From Labyrinthula sp. Ha (taxonomy: Eukaryota > Sar > Bigyra > Labyrinthulida > Labyrinthulaceae), in contig JAALGZ010000017.1 in the NCBI GenBank assembly GCA_015227615.1, positions 186,001-250,000 on the forward strand: DNA of 64,000 bases, given 5' to 3'. This document shows, one piece after another, positions 1-10,487 of the stretch. Each line of letters starts with the position of its first letter. The stretch's first letter is position 1. Position numbers and translations under genes: made by a program. The notes under the pieces are model-generated. The model was not told where the DNA came from and ran no database searches. It saw only the letters and a program-made list of their open reading frames with translations.

Positions 1-214
1 ATCCAATAAAACCAACAGAAATCAAGAAATGACTAATAGATCTTTGTATCTGCAGATAACCTAGCGAAGATTAAGCCATTGGATGACAAAAGTAATAAAA
101 AATTGAAGGTATACTATAGGTCAAAATAAAGAAATATTTTATATCAAAGATATCTTGGAGCAGACGCAAAGATGTTAGAATTGAATTTTGGAAGTGGTCT
201 TGGCGATTTCGTTC

Positions 215-578
215 GAGCTAAGATTCCTAATATTTTTTAAAGAAAAGTAAAGCTATACTTGGTCACAAAAAAGAGAAAATTTTAAAATTTTAAAACCCTG
301 TGAAGCTGCTAATGCTGGAAATATTGAGATGAAAATCAAATATCCTCTTTCCTCTGCAGACATTTTTATTTATATTCTGGATTAGTGATGTTGTTGGAGC
401 TAAGATTCCTAATCATCTTCAATAGAAAAGTAAAGATACGCTGGTCACACAAAAGAGAAAATGTTATATTTTTAAAACCCTGTGAAGTTGTTAATGCTGG
501 GAATACTAAGATGAAAAAGAAATATCTTCTTTCCTCAGCAAACTTTATTACTCATACTATGGATTAAATTAAAGAGTT
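215..578 (+). repeat. Two-copy direct tandem repeat, unit about 182 bp
   Basis: The block starting at 215 (gagctaagattcctaat) restarts at 397 with the same 17 bases, and similarity continues across the unit (for example the shared aaaccctgtgaag and a following ctttcctc). Identity by eye is roughly 80%, so the duplication is not recent. The second unit reads into the decayed reading frame that follows it. The origin is unknown; it may belong to an old mobile element. Confidence 0.7.
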
Positions 579-846
579 CTTTGATATCAGCTTGCATGGT
601 AGTACTGATGGTGATATCTTCAATGATAAAGTTGCAGAGATGGAAGGTCTTGATGTTACAGATGATGTTTTGGATTCAACTTTTCATTCAAGTGTTTTTC
701 CAAAGATAAATGTAGTTCTGTCAATAGGAAAGACAACATGTGAATCAAGATTTAGCATTAGAATGCTCGGCGTCCTTGGTATTTTTGGTTCTTCATTATT
801 GAAAAATAGAAGTAGTCGAGAATATCACAGATTTAGTTTATTCTAA
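385..846 (+). pseudogene. Decayed unrecognised reading frame
   Basis: One frame runs from 385 to 846 with a single in-frame stop at 565-567. The part after the stop has coding-like composition, rich in Asp, Glu, Val and Ser (LHGSTDGDIFNDKVAEMEGL at about 589-648). I recognise no family. The first half is one unit of a tandem duplication, so this could be a host pseudogene or an old transposon piece. No short intron with the local GTAT...TAG pattern was found that would remove the stop. Confidence 0.3.
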
Positions 847-2718
847 CACTTAAATTAAGGAGTGTTACTTTTGTCTGGATCCTGAGTTGTGACGGAGCCT
901 GAAGCAAATGGAGCAGAAAGATTAATAAGTAAGAATTAACATTCAAAAAATATTTTTATTGAAGTTAAGTAGCGTTCTTTTTCCTCATGGTTATCTCCAC
1001 CCTTTGCTTATTTTAGTTTTAAAACTTACGGTGAAGTTGACATATTTATGGGAAGATTCTTGTGGTTTTCATGATAAATACATAAAAAAATACCTATTAA
1101 ATTTACACAGTAATTTTGAGTTCAGAACGTTAAAGTTTAGTTTGTCTCAAATTGAGATTAGAAAAGAAACTAAAAAGTACGAAACAAACGTCAAACTTCC
1201 TGTACAAGGGGTTCTTGTTGACCATTCTCACGTCTACACCCCTCCCTCTCCTCATCGAGTAACAGCAAGGATCAATTTATTGCCACAAAGATCGTCACGA
1301 ACAAGAATAACGCAGTAATAATGTCTTTCATTAGTTTTGTCCAGTTATTTCTTTTTTCGAACACGTAAAACTTAAGGCTCAGTTCAATTAATAGTTAGGT
1401 TTTGAATTAAAATGGGGTTTTTAGGACTTAGGCCATAGGGCCCAATTTATTTTTGATTATTATTTGATAATCAAAATGCAAAGTCTTTTATTGATAATCA
1501 GAATCAAAATGATTATCAAATAATTATTGATAGTTTTTATTAAATAACACCCCTAATAAGTACTATTGCTGCGTCTCAGTTGTTTTATCCTTGTAACATT
1601 GGGTAGGAGTGCTGCATAGTATGGTAATGTTATTACCGATGTGAGTAGAGTATTATTATTAACAAAGTCTGTGAAAGAAAGAAGCGATTTATATAAGTGA
1701 GTTTAAACAACAATCAAGCATTGAAGAATTGTTTATCAAAAATTCAAGTATTAGTAACAATTTGTTTACTATAAGGTTCAATTTAAAAGCAGTATTTCAG
1801 GTCATCTTTATTCTTAACATAAACAAAATCAGATCACCAGTTCTTAGCTATAAATACAAGAATACCTGGTTTTCACTATTCCTATTCTTCCGCTAGTTGT
1901 GTCTTGAGAAGAGATTTAGCCACATATATATTACACAACAGTTTGACATGAGCGTACATTAGACCAAGACTTCACTGTTTTCTACTTTATCTCTTTAAGT
2001 CAAAAGTTCTTCAATGTAGTATTTCACTAGTAGAACAAACCTTTCAGGAGTTGGTCTTTTTTCTACAAAATTCCCTCAATTGCTTTTTACAGAATAGATA
2101 GATTTTTTGAATAAACTAACAATGAATTTAGCATTCTTTATTGTTACATCTATATAATTTACTTCTCCAAACATTGATAACTCATTGAAAACATCGAGGC
2201 AAATGAGTAATGCATTCTGGGAAAATTGTTGAAATAAATAGGAATACATAGTAAAATTTCAAGAAAATATTCATCTGAATTCGGGACGGGGAGGGCTTTA
2301 AGAAATTGTTATCTAGGGTTTTTGTTTTCAGAGTTTTCACCTAAACAGGGTAGTCAGCTCTCTTAATTGACTCATTAAAATTACGGACCGCTTGTTTTTG
2401 ACATTTTCTTTAATATGTATATTAGAAGCAATGACTATTGCCCAGTTCTAAGCTTTAATTTCTTTGGGATATTAAGTTTCTAAGAGTTTGTAGTTTTTTA
2501 TTTTTTCCAATTCCCAAAATATGTGTGTTCAAAAAATGTTCAATCAAAGAATTCTTTTTTGTTCCAGTAAAATTGTTCCAATTAGAATGTCTAATTTAGT
2601 CCAGACTTATTTCAAGACCACAATAAAAAAAATACCCATAATTAATAATATTTTGAATCGAAACAGAAAAGAACAAATGCAAAAACAAAAACAAAGTCTA
2701 TAAGTTAAAAAGAGATAA
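847..2718. other. Gene-free stretch with hairpin-forming A+T sequence
   Basis: No supportable gene. A 119-codon frame at 959-1318 starts at a TTG and resembles no family, so I do not call it. Two perfect 10-bp inverted repeats lie close together: 1451-1460 with 1467-1476 (ttttgattat/ataatcaaaa) and 1491-1500 with 1510-1519 (ttgataatca/tgattatcaa). They may be the core of a small foldback element, but no ends or target duplication could be fixed. The last 200 bp are the upstream region of the gene at 2719. Confidence 0.4.
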
Positions 2719-3690
2719 ATGTATGCACCTATTCTTTCTTCTGTTATTAATATGTACCAAACATATGATTCTCTTCAGATTATACAACATCCAGGTGGGG
2801 GTTGTACTGACATACCTCCTCTAAAACACCAAATTCACGGAATAGAAAGGTTTACAGCAACTAAACTTTGCCTTTCAAATATTACAAATCCTATTACTAG
2901 TGTTGATATTTCAATAATTAAACGAAGAGTGAAAAAACTAAGGTTCAAATCCCTAACTCTCGACCATTGTTTTGTTGATTATAAAAAACTATCACAACTC
3001 TTGGAAATATTCTCTGAAGAACTTAAAGGAATAGAAGAATTTGTATTCTTAACTAGATATTCGCTTGATGATGCAACACCATTATTTCATCCACTAATTT
3101 GGCAGAAGAATTTAAGAGTTTTCAAGTGCACAAGTACGACTGCTCCTGAAATAAAAACTGTTCAAGAGAAGAAATTCCTTCGTTTGTTTCACCAAGTTAA
3201 AGAGTTTCAGTATCCTTTATGTAAACTAAGCAGTCATTTCTTTAAAAACTTAGCTACTAAGGCGGATATTTTAAATTTGCAAATATTATCTATTAATTGT
3301 CTTGGTGTTGATGAAGGAGTTGTTTCTCAAACCTTTTTGCTCGTTCAACAACTGTGTGGAATTGGTTTACTTAAAGAAGTTAGAATTAAAGTCTATGATA
3401 ATATTGAAATGTTTCTAACATCTCAATTATTAAGAAAAAATAATGGAATAAAATGGGAAGTCAGTAGTTCGACTTTTCAATTTTTTGCAGTTGGAGTAAA
3501 ATATCTCTTTGATTCAGCAATTAAGATGGAGAATAATATAATAAAGGGTTCCAAAATTATTTTCAAGAACTTTGACTATCGAAATGATCAAGAATTCAGT
3601 TTTGTTGATAGAGTGTTGTTGATTTCTCCCGAAAACTGGAATACGATGGTTGGAAGGTCTGGTGATCATTGCGTTCTTAAACTATCTTAG
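2719..3690 (+). CDS. Lineage-restricted LRR-like family protein, member A
   Basis: Single-exon gene of 323 codons from a good ATG. The protein alternates short hydrophobic strands and amphipathic stretches (LRFKSLTLDHC, VKEFQYPLCKLSSHFF, LLKEVRIKVYDNIEMFLTSQLL) in a way that recalls irregular leucine-rich repeats. It has no signal peptide or membrane helix. Its second half aligns clearly with the protein at 5218-6201: both have an L-F/L-H-x-V-x-E stretch, then a P-L-x-x-x-S-x-x-F/Y motif, then a strand before F-L-x-S-Q-L-L, then a Trp. A more distant match is the protein at 40926-41993. Function is unknown. Fast divergence, tandem arrangement and nearby pseudogenes fit a birth-and-death family. 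An F-box or LRR-like adaptor role is only a structural guess. Confidence 0.75.
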   Translation: MYAPILSSVINMYQTYDSLQIIQHPGGGCTDIPPLKHQIHGIERFTATKLCLSNITNPITSVDISIIKRRVKKLRFKSLTLDHCFVDYKKLSQLLEIFSEELKGIEEFVFLTRYSLDDATPLFHPLIWQKNLRVFKCTSTTAPEIKTVQEKKFLRLFHQVKEFQYPLCKLSSHFFKNLATKADILNLQILSINCLGVDEGVVSQTFLLVQQLCGIGLLKEVRIKVYDNIEMFLTSQLLRKNNGIKWEVSSSTFQFFAVGVKYLFDSAIKMENNIIKGSKIIFKNFDYRNDQEFSFVDRVLLISPENWNTMVGRSGDHCVLKLS

Positions 3691-4259
3691 ATATATGATT
3701 TTATGGGAAGAGATCATTTTTAACTCTTATGTTAATCTTTCAGATTTATTTTTTCATTACTCTAATAATAGTATTTAACCAGTAAAAATATTCATAAAAT
3801 TCATCATATGTTAAAAGAATTAAAGATTGAAGTACACTGTACAAAACCAATACTTTACCATATAATGATTCTTTTCCAATAAAATTTCTATTGCATTGAA
3901 TCTTTTTCTATAATGGGAAAATTTGGTAGTTTTTATCTTTTCTTAATATTTAAATAAAAGTATTCAAAAATCAGGGAAGTAGTTCAAGAAAAAAATAAAT
4001 ATATTATTGTTTCTCATTAGTTTAAAATACTGATTATAGAACATAAAATATTTGTAATCAACATATTCTTGACTGTTTGTGATAAAATATTACAACATAT
4101 ACTCAAAACAACATATTCATAGAATAAACTCCACAAAATATCAAAATAGAATTTTAAAACCTTATTTGTAAATAGATAATGGTCAAAACTATGATTCAAT
4201 AAAAAATTAATTCAAGAAAAGATAGAGTTTATTAAAACAGAGTAATATCTACTTAAGGC
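3691..4259. other. Intergenic, nothing recognised
   Basis: Very A+T-rich, with poly-A and poly-T runs. A 60-codon frame on the minus strand (4017-4199) is all Ile, Leu, Tyr and Asn, as expected of unselected A+T-rich DNA. It holds the downstream region of the gene ending at 3690. Confidence 0.5.
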
Positions 4260-5010
4260 ATTTGTATTGTTATTTGCTATTCACAACTTGAAGGGAAAGT
4301 AACTTAGCTATGAGTTTAGTTTAGCAAATTTTAAGCTAACAAAATCATTGTTTCTGTATTCAGGATAAGATAATGTATTGATGAGCTTTCAATTGAGTAA
4401 AGCCAAAGGAAAAGCAGCTACTTGACATCTTTGAGTTTCTGTTTAAAGTTGATAAATTAGTTGTATCAAAATTGGGTGAGAATATTTATTTTTCACTAAT
4501 AGATAGTTTTGAAGAGTATGTATTTATTTCTAATTAATGTACCAAGATTCTCAACAGAGGAAATTCGACAAAAAACAAAACTTTGTGATTTTATTACCAT
4601 AAAGATTAATTTGAATATACTGTTGAAAGAGATATAGAAAAAAATTCTAGCTTATCTACTAAGCACACCTTAACCTATGGCTTAAACCAGTATGGGTTGA
4701 GTTTGATGTTTAGAATAAATTGGCTGCTCTTCTTATTAGTTAGATTAATAATGGCTGAATGTTAGAAAGAAGGAAGGCACTGGAGAATGTCAATGTAATG
4801 ACTAGAACATTTTGAGGTGGTCTTTTAAATACTACAGAAATTTGATATGATATTTTAAGGAAAAGAATATTCGTGGGATTTTCGTGATTGTCTGCGAAAC
4901 GAAAACTATAATGAACATGCCAATGACCTTTTGCATATCGTAAAAAAAAACATACATTTAGGAAACAAGAAAGTACATCTTGATCTTAACTTGGAGCGCT
5001 ATTGGTGCTA
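4260..5010 (+). pseudogene. Probable eroded remnant of the LRR-like family
   Basis: No frame stays open for long, but two translated islands look like the family. One is at about 4431-4540 (FEFLFKVDKLVVSKLGENIY). The other is at about 4862-5010 and contains NEHANDLLHIVKKNIHLGNK then KVHLDLNL. The second island matches the family stretch found in the 40926 protein as CSFILKIVTTGLVKKLSSF. It lies head-to-tail between two intact members, as expected for a dead tandem copy. The call rests on short matches and is uncertain. Confidence 0.3.
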
Positions 5011-5217
5011 ACTAACCTTTAATTCAAGAATGTTATAAGTCCTGTAGATGTCAGCTTAATCTACTTGTATTTCTTGAATAAACTGTTATCACTTATTATT
5101 ATCTAAGAAGTTTCATTATCAAATTACCCATAAATGCAACCAAAAAAATTACTAGGTATCAAAAGTATAATAAGTTATGTTATATTTATTTTGTATAAAA
5201 AGAAAGAAACGAGGAGA

Positions 5218-6201
5218 TTATTTGGTAATAGTGGTTGAATTTAGATATCCTTTCCTATAAAAATTGTTTGATTCACTCCAATCTTCAGAGAAAAAAGTTC
5301 TACATCTACTGAAAATGTTCCCGTAGAAATTTAGCAAAACTTTCTTGTAGGGAAAGCGAATCTCTGAACCTCTCTTGCACTCATCCTGAATCATGACACC
5401 GGCAGAAACAAATTCCTTTGCTCTTCTCGTATTACCATACATCACACCTAGTTCAACAAACCAAATAAAATTTGGACATTTTAAGAGTAGTTGAGATGCT
5501 AGGAAAAGAGGAAGTTGGTTCAGATCATTCACATAAACAGAAACTTTTAATGTTTTTCCCTTAGAACATATTTTACAAAGTTTAATATAATTTTCAACAA
5601 GAAAATTCTCATCTGCATAATTCATATTAATTCCTAAAGATGTCAATTTCAAATAATTCATTTTACTGGTAATGGTTTTATAAAAATCATGACTAATTGA
5701 ACTCAAAGGGAAATGAAGTTCTTCAACCGTGTGCAATAAGTTTATGACTTGTTTTCTTATCTTGTTCGGAATTTTTTCAGCACTATGAGATTTAATTTTC
5801 AGTATTTTTAGAGTCTTTATCTGACATAATAAAATATAAACTAAGTCAATTTGATGATCAGAATATCTCCCTATAATCTCAAGTTCGACTAGTTCGCCAA
5901 CTTTTTGTAGCAAAGATAACAAGAAAGAATTTATTCTCAGAACTTTTAAGTTCATCTCACGAATTATAAGGTGTTTAACATCAATTCTGCTCACAAAATC
6001 TAGAACCAGGTTTATTTCTTTTTCGCTTGGTTTGAATTTGAAATGTGTTAGCTCCAAAATGTCTATTTCGTCTTCTTCGTCTATTTGTTTTATCCCTTGC
6101 TCGAGACGAACCCAGAAATCATATCCCTCTATCTCCTGCAGCAGGTGAATATATTTTCTAGATCTATGAAAAGTTATGATATGATTTCTAGCGGTTTTCA
6201 T
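5218..6201 (-). CDS. Lineage-restricted LRR-like family protein, member B
   Basis: Single-exon gene of 327 codons with an ATG at 6199-6201 (MKTARNHIITF). No signal peptide or membrane segment is seen. The middle carries evenly spaced Leu/Ile-rich strands (VKHLIIREMNLKVLRI, LVELEIIGRYSDHQIDLV, LKILKIKSHS) of leucine-rich-repeat character. The region around residues 145-240 aligns with member A at 2719-3690: TVEELHFPLSSISHDFYK against QVKEFQYPLCKLSSHFFK, and LFLASQLLLKCPNFIWFVE against MFLTSQLLRKNNGIKWEVS. Function is unknown. Opposite orientation to member A and strong divergence from it suggest an old duplication inside a turning-over cluster. Confidence 0.75.
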   Translation of the reverse strand: MKTARNHIITFHRSRKYIHLLQEIEGYDFWVRLEQGIKQIDEEDEIDILELTHFKFKPSEKEINLVLDFVSRIDVKHLIIREMNLKVLRINSFLLSLLQKVGELVELEIIGRYSDHQIDLVYILLCQIKTLKILKIKSHSAEKIPNKIRKQVINLLHTVEELHFPLSSISHDFYKTITSKMNYLKLTSLGINMNYADENFLVENYIKLCKICSKGKTLKVSVYVNDLNQLPLFLASQLLLKCPNFIWFVELGVMYGNTRRAKEFVSAGVMIQDECKRGSEIRFPYKKVLLNFYGNIFSRCRTFFSEDWSESNNFYRKGYLNSTTITK

Positions 6202-7084
6202 ATAATTGAAATTGTATTTTCACACGAAACTTTGTTCTTTTTCTTGTCTTTTGCCGGGAATAGAATAAATGGTGTATTATTATGAGGTTTGTATTTCATT
6301 GACATGTAGTGATATGATTGGTTAGATATATAGCATATCATTGGATAAAGAGTATGCCAGGATTGGCCAGAGTGAGAATCAATTGAGAAAAACCAACAGA
6401 AAATAACGATTAAGCAGTAGAATATCAGGGAAGCATAACAGAGCTAAACAAAGTAAAAATAAGACCTAAGAGTATAAAGATATTGACTAATCCGAATACA
6501 TAACACATCTGAGAAAGCGCTAAAGACTGCACACGCAGAAGAATCATACCTGTGGTGTTCCAATGGACAAACTCTTCTATGCTTAATTGAGTTTTTAATA
6601 TAATGAAGGGAACCAATAGAAAAACAGTTTACACTTGTTGAGCTCAATTTATGCAACTCTATTAAAAATAGAGCTTGTTTTGTGAAAAACTATTTCTACA
6701 ATGAAGTTGATATTCCTCTTTTTAGTATCAATACCACACTATCGAAAGAATTTTTATGGTTTTTAAGTTGCGATCTTTAGCTTCATAGTTTTCTGCAGAT
6801 AGGAAAAATCTATATTCTGTAGGTTTAATTTCAACAGTTTTTTTGATTTGGATAATTTAATCACTTAGAATAATTTAATTCTTTAAGAAGGATTCAACCA
6901 AGTTATAACAATAAATATGCTTTCAAAGCCTGAATCTACTTAGAAATTTATCAACTCATAAATATGAGAAAATATATACCTGAAATAAAAGAAATTATAT
7001 AATTTTATTAAGTAACTTTTTAATATAGTATAAAAATGAAATAACTAAAAACATCTTTGAAAATTAAGCACAATCTTCCTGAAT
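6202..7084. other. Intergenic, nothing recognised
   Basis: Upstream side of member B. Short overlapping frames at 6425-6656 on the minus strand read through one another in two frames and look like chance openings. No repeat, RNA gene or transposon end was recognised. Confidence 0.4.
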
Positions 7085-8075
7085 GCTCCAAATTTCAAAT
7101 GTATTGTTCACAATTTCTTCCAAGCAGTATAAAAAAATGGTTTTATAAAGCTTTGACATTTTATTTCCTTAATTCTAATAAAATTTTCCAAAAGGTTTTC
7201 CAAATCCCGAGTATGGCTTGTTCCTGAAAAAGATAGTACTTAAAAATCTTTCTTGATCATTATTTGCAACTTAAATAACATTGACAACAGTAATCGCAAG
7301 CTTGATACATTTTTTTTTTTAATTCCGATTTGCATTTCCTACTTTATATTAGTTACTTTAGTTAGAAGTTGATACATAGCAATGCATTGACACTTTTTAT
7401 TCGAGTTTAACGAGACTTTTATCTCTTTCAGATGATCTTGACTAAATGAACTTCCTAGCAAATAAATATATCGGGCAATTATTGCATCTTCTGTGAACAT
7501 GAACTGCAGATTTAATACATTTAAGTTTTAATGATCAAATTGAATACTCATATTCGTCAGAAAAGTGCCCAATATAGAGCTCAACAGGAATTGAAAGCTC
7601 ATTAACACGTCGAAAGAGTTGAAAAGCAGACTTTTCTGAGTTGGATCAGCTTCAGATAAGTTATCAAGAACAAAGTGTACAATTTTGATATTTTCAAAGT
7701 TCAATGAAATCTTGAGAAGTATATAAGACTGCTCTGGTTTATCACAAATACAAAAACTCAACTCATTCAAGTCTTTGCGGTATGTATATTTGATTAGAAA
7801 AAAATTTAAGTTATCATTACAAACAGCAAAGTGGTCAATTATAAGACATTTTATCTCAAACTCTACAAGAAAATGGACACAACTCAAAATCTGAGCCATT
7901 TAAGGGAGAAAGAAAATCTCACAGTCTCAAGGTATTAACTCTATCCTTTCAACTTATTTTTCATACTCTGAATAGAATTCTCGAGATCTTCAAAAGAATT
8001 ATCCATATCTGCTATTATTAGTTTTGTATTATCATAATATATCTCAAAAACTATCTTATTAAGCTTATCAGACAT
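7085..8075 (-). pseudogene. Pseudogene of the LRR-like family, member C
   Basis: An ATG at 8075 opens a frame beginning MSDKLNKIVFEIYYDN that stops after about 44 codons. Family similarity resumes in the frame starting at 7899 (FEIKCLIIDHF, a match to the K-L-x-I strand of other members). It continues past an in-frame TAA at 7528-7530 with LNVLNLQFMFTEDAIIARYI, then LKEIKVSLNSNK and MYQLLTKVTNIK. The last parts match LLKEVRIKV and LTSQLLRKNNGIK of member A in the same order and spacing. The match fades near 7085. With at least two interruptions that no local-type intron removes, this looks like a dead copy. The part before 7899 is assigned less surely. Confidence 0.55.
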
Positions 8076-9941
8076 CGTTGTTTCTTTTGTCTTATTTTTT
8101 AAGAAGATCTTTTTCTATTTGTATATTTCAATCTTAGCAATTATATAAATAAGTCTATTTCTTATTTTTTCATTTATTTTCAGAATAAACAGATTTTTAT
8201 AGAATAAGACGAAACTAGTTAGACAAGTAATTGTTCGTATCTTCTATATATTTTTAAGAATGTTTTTATAAAGTTAATCAAACTGAAAGAACTTAAAAAG
8301 AGCTTTAAAATGATATAAGTAACGTTTTCTAACTTCCAGTAGTTGTTGAGATATTAAGGTTTTACGATTTGTTGTTTCCGGTGCTTCAGTATTAGTAAAA
8401 ATGTATTATGTAAGGTTGCATCCATTGTGCTGTAATGTAATATTGTATTATGACTATGTAAAGTATAAGCAGTCAGTAAGGAGAGAGAGTTGTACACTCG
8501 ACTGCTTAGGGTTTGACTCGTGATTTCAACGAAACACCTTTTCATATCAATAATTTGGATACAAAATAACTTCTCGTAACTTATTCTTCCAAATGTATTC
8601 ACAAAAAACAGATGTTAAAGATCTCTGAGCTAAAGTTTGCCTGGAGTTTAGGATCAATCAGGCATATGAAGTTACCAAGCAGTCAAATTATTATATTAGT
8701 TAACCCTCTGAGCATATTGCTGTACTTACTCATTCTACAGGCTTTAGAGATAAAATAAAAAAGGAATTATGTAAAATATTATTAAAGAATATATTTCGAG
8801 CAAAAATACAAAATATAAAAGCTCCCAATCTAAAGTTTAAGATTCAGTTAATAGTTTCGCGATGCATGAACTCAGAGCTTCTTTCATGGCTATTATTGAT
8901 ACTGGAAGGTGCTTGGATGAACTAGAGGTTGTACCTGCTCAAGTTTTTCTAGAGAAGTGGGAGATTGAAATAGAGAAGTTAGATTTTCCGCCTGAAAATA
9001 GTATGATATGTATGTGTAATAAGAAGGTTGAAGCCTAATTTTCGACTCACCTAGTTGGACAGGGTATAATGAATGGTTAGGAAGATATAAAGCTTAGTAG
9101 AATAAAGCTCGATGACACGTTGCCGAGAGTTGGGATGCATAGGAAATAGACTCAACCGAGAAATTAGAGAAGTACTGCAATTATTATCCAGTAGCACCAG
9201 TGTATAACACTAAGTTAATTGAATCACCTAGTATTCTAAGAAGTTAAGTTAGAAGAATGCAAATATAGTTATAAGCAACATTTATTAAGTTCTGGTTAAA
9301 ACTATTTTAGCCTTTCAGAAGTGAATATAAACTATATTTCTTTCTTCTTTAGGTAAACAACCTAAGTTCAATTGAAGTCTTTTCAATTTTTCTTTTTTAC
9401 TTTCTTTGAATCTTAAGAAAAGATTGACTATGCTTTCTGCACAATTAATTTTTAATAATAAATATATATATATATATATATATATTTGCTCTCAGTCAAG
9501 ATGAACTTTTGATAAATTTAATAGAGAATGTATTTAGTGTCTTGTGGCATATACTGAAACTTTATAGCTGATGCAATTCATTCGTAAGTTATTGAATTAA
9601 CATAAAAACTTAGGATATAGAAAAATTATTTTACATAATCTGGAGCCTTGGATAGTAAAAGTTCGCGTAATTTTGAAGCACTCACTTTTTTCTTTACCTT
9701 ATTTCTATGCTGCTTCTTAATTAAAAGATAACTCTGAAAACTCCTTGTATATCTGTAGAAAAAAAATCCCGATACTAATTCTGCTTAAAAACTAAAACCT
9801 TCAAACTCTAACCTCTCATTTTTTATCCGCAGAAATATTGTCCTTAAAACCCGAACGCTTATCCGTATCTCTAAACGACGCATCAAATGTATTTCACCGC
9901 GCCACGTCATTACCCAATTTCACTCTACGTCAATACTACAT

Positions 9942-9972
<31 letters not shown>

Positions 9973-10089
9973 AAACCAAGATTTGACCAAAGCAATTTGC
10001 ATATTCAAGTTACAACGGTAAAAAGGAAAGTTATATTTAGTTTGATGAATATGTTTTGATAATAGATATTATTTGGATTGTTTTTGTTT
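8076..10089. other. Gene-poor stretch with two TA microsatellites
   Basis: No supportable gene. A 58-codon ATG frame at 8862-9038 has good composition and an IIDTG motif, and is discussed separately. Runs of TA dinucleotides, about 12-13 units each, lie at 9462-9485 and 9947-9972. A 73-codon frame overlapping the second run begins at TTG and is mostly the microsatellite in translation. Confidence 0.5.
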
Positions 10090-10372
10090 CCGAACATCTC
10101 CATTCTATGGAAATATTATGAGAGCTATAAACTATTACTTTGAGGACTGAATGTTTTTTAATCATTATTTTGTTGTTATTATTTTTTTTTCTTTTCACAC
10201 TATTTTTCTTCATTTCTTTTATTTGAAATGTAAACATAAAATAAAGGAAATTAGTTGAGGAAAAGGTTTGACAATTCCCTTGTCCATGCAAAAACGAAAG
10301 GGGTTTTTCTTCTAGAACAGCAAATTTGAAAGAACAAAGTATTGGAAATTGTTTTGAAATTAAAGGATTAGT

Positions 10373-10377
10373 TTTTA
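10373..10377. repeat. Left target-site duplication of the copia element
   Basis: TTTTA immediately left of the 5' LTR, repeated immediately right of the 3' LTR at 14580-14584. The empty site in the other copy has a single one (TAAAA at 42192-42196 on the plus strand). A 5-bp duplication is typical of copia integrases. Confidence 0.9.
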
Positions 10378-10487
10378 TGTTGTTGTTGCTAGTGACTAAC
10401 TTGTAGTCTTCAGTACTATTGACTGTTTAGGAAAGAGCAGCTAACTAACTAATAATTTCTCTAGAAAACCAAAGACTTACTACAACA
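10378..10487 (+). repeat. 5' LTR of the copia element, 110 bp
   Basis: Begins TGTTGTTG and ends CTACAACA, so the ends are the usual TG...CA inside a short inverted repeat. It has the same length as the LTR at 14470-14579 and differs at about 5 of 110 positions. The bases just inside, from 10488 (ggttaagagcc), resemble the copia-type primer-binding site for initiator tRNA-Met. Confidence 0.9.

Noticed and set aside
959-1318. 119-codon frame on the plus strand
   Set aside because: Starts at TTG, resembles no family, and has no partner frame or splice signals.
7899-8075. Rescue of pseudogene C by a short intron (GTATGA...GATAG)
   Set aside because: The splice would leave an immediate stop in the joined frame, and the acceptor lacks the T-rich tract seen in real introns here.
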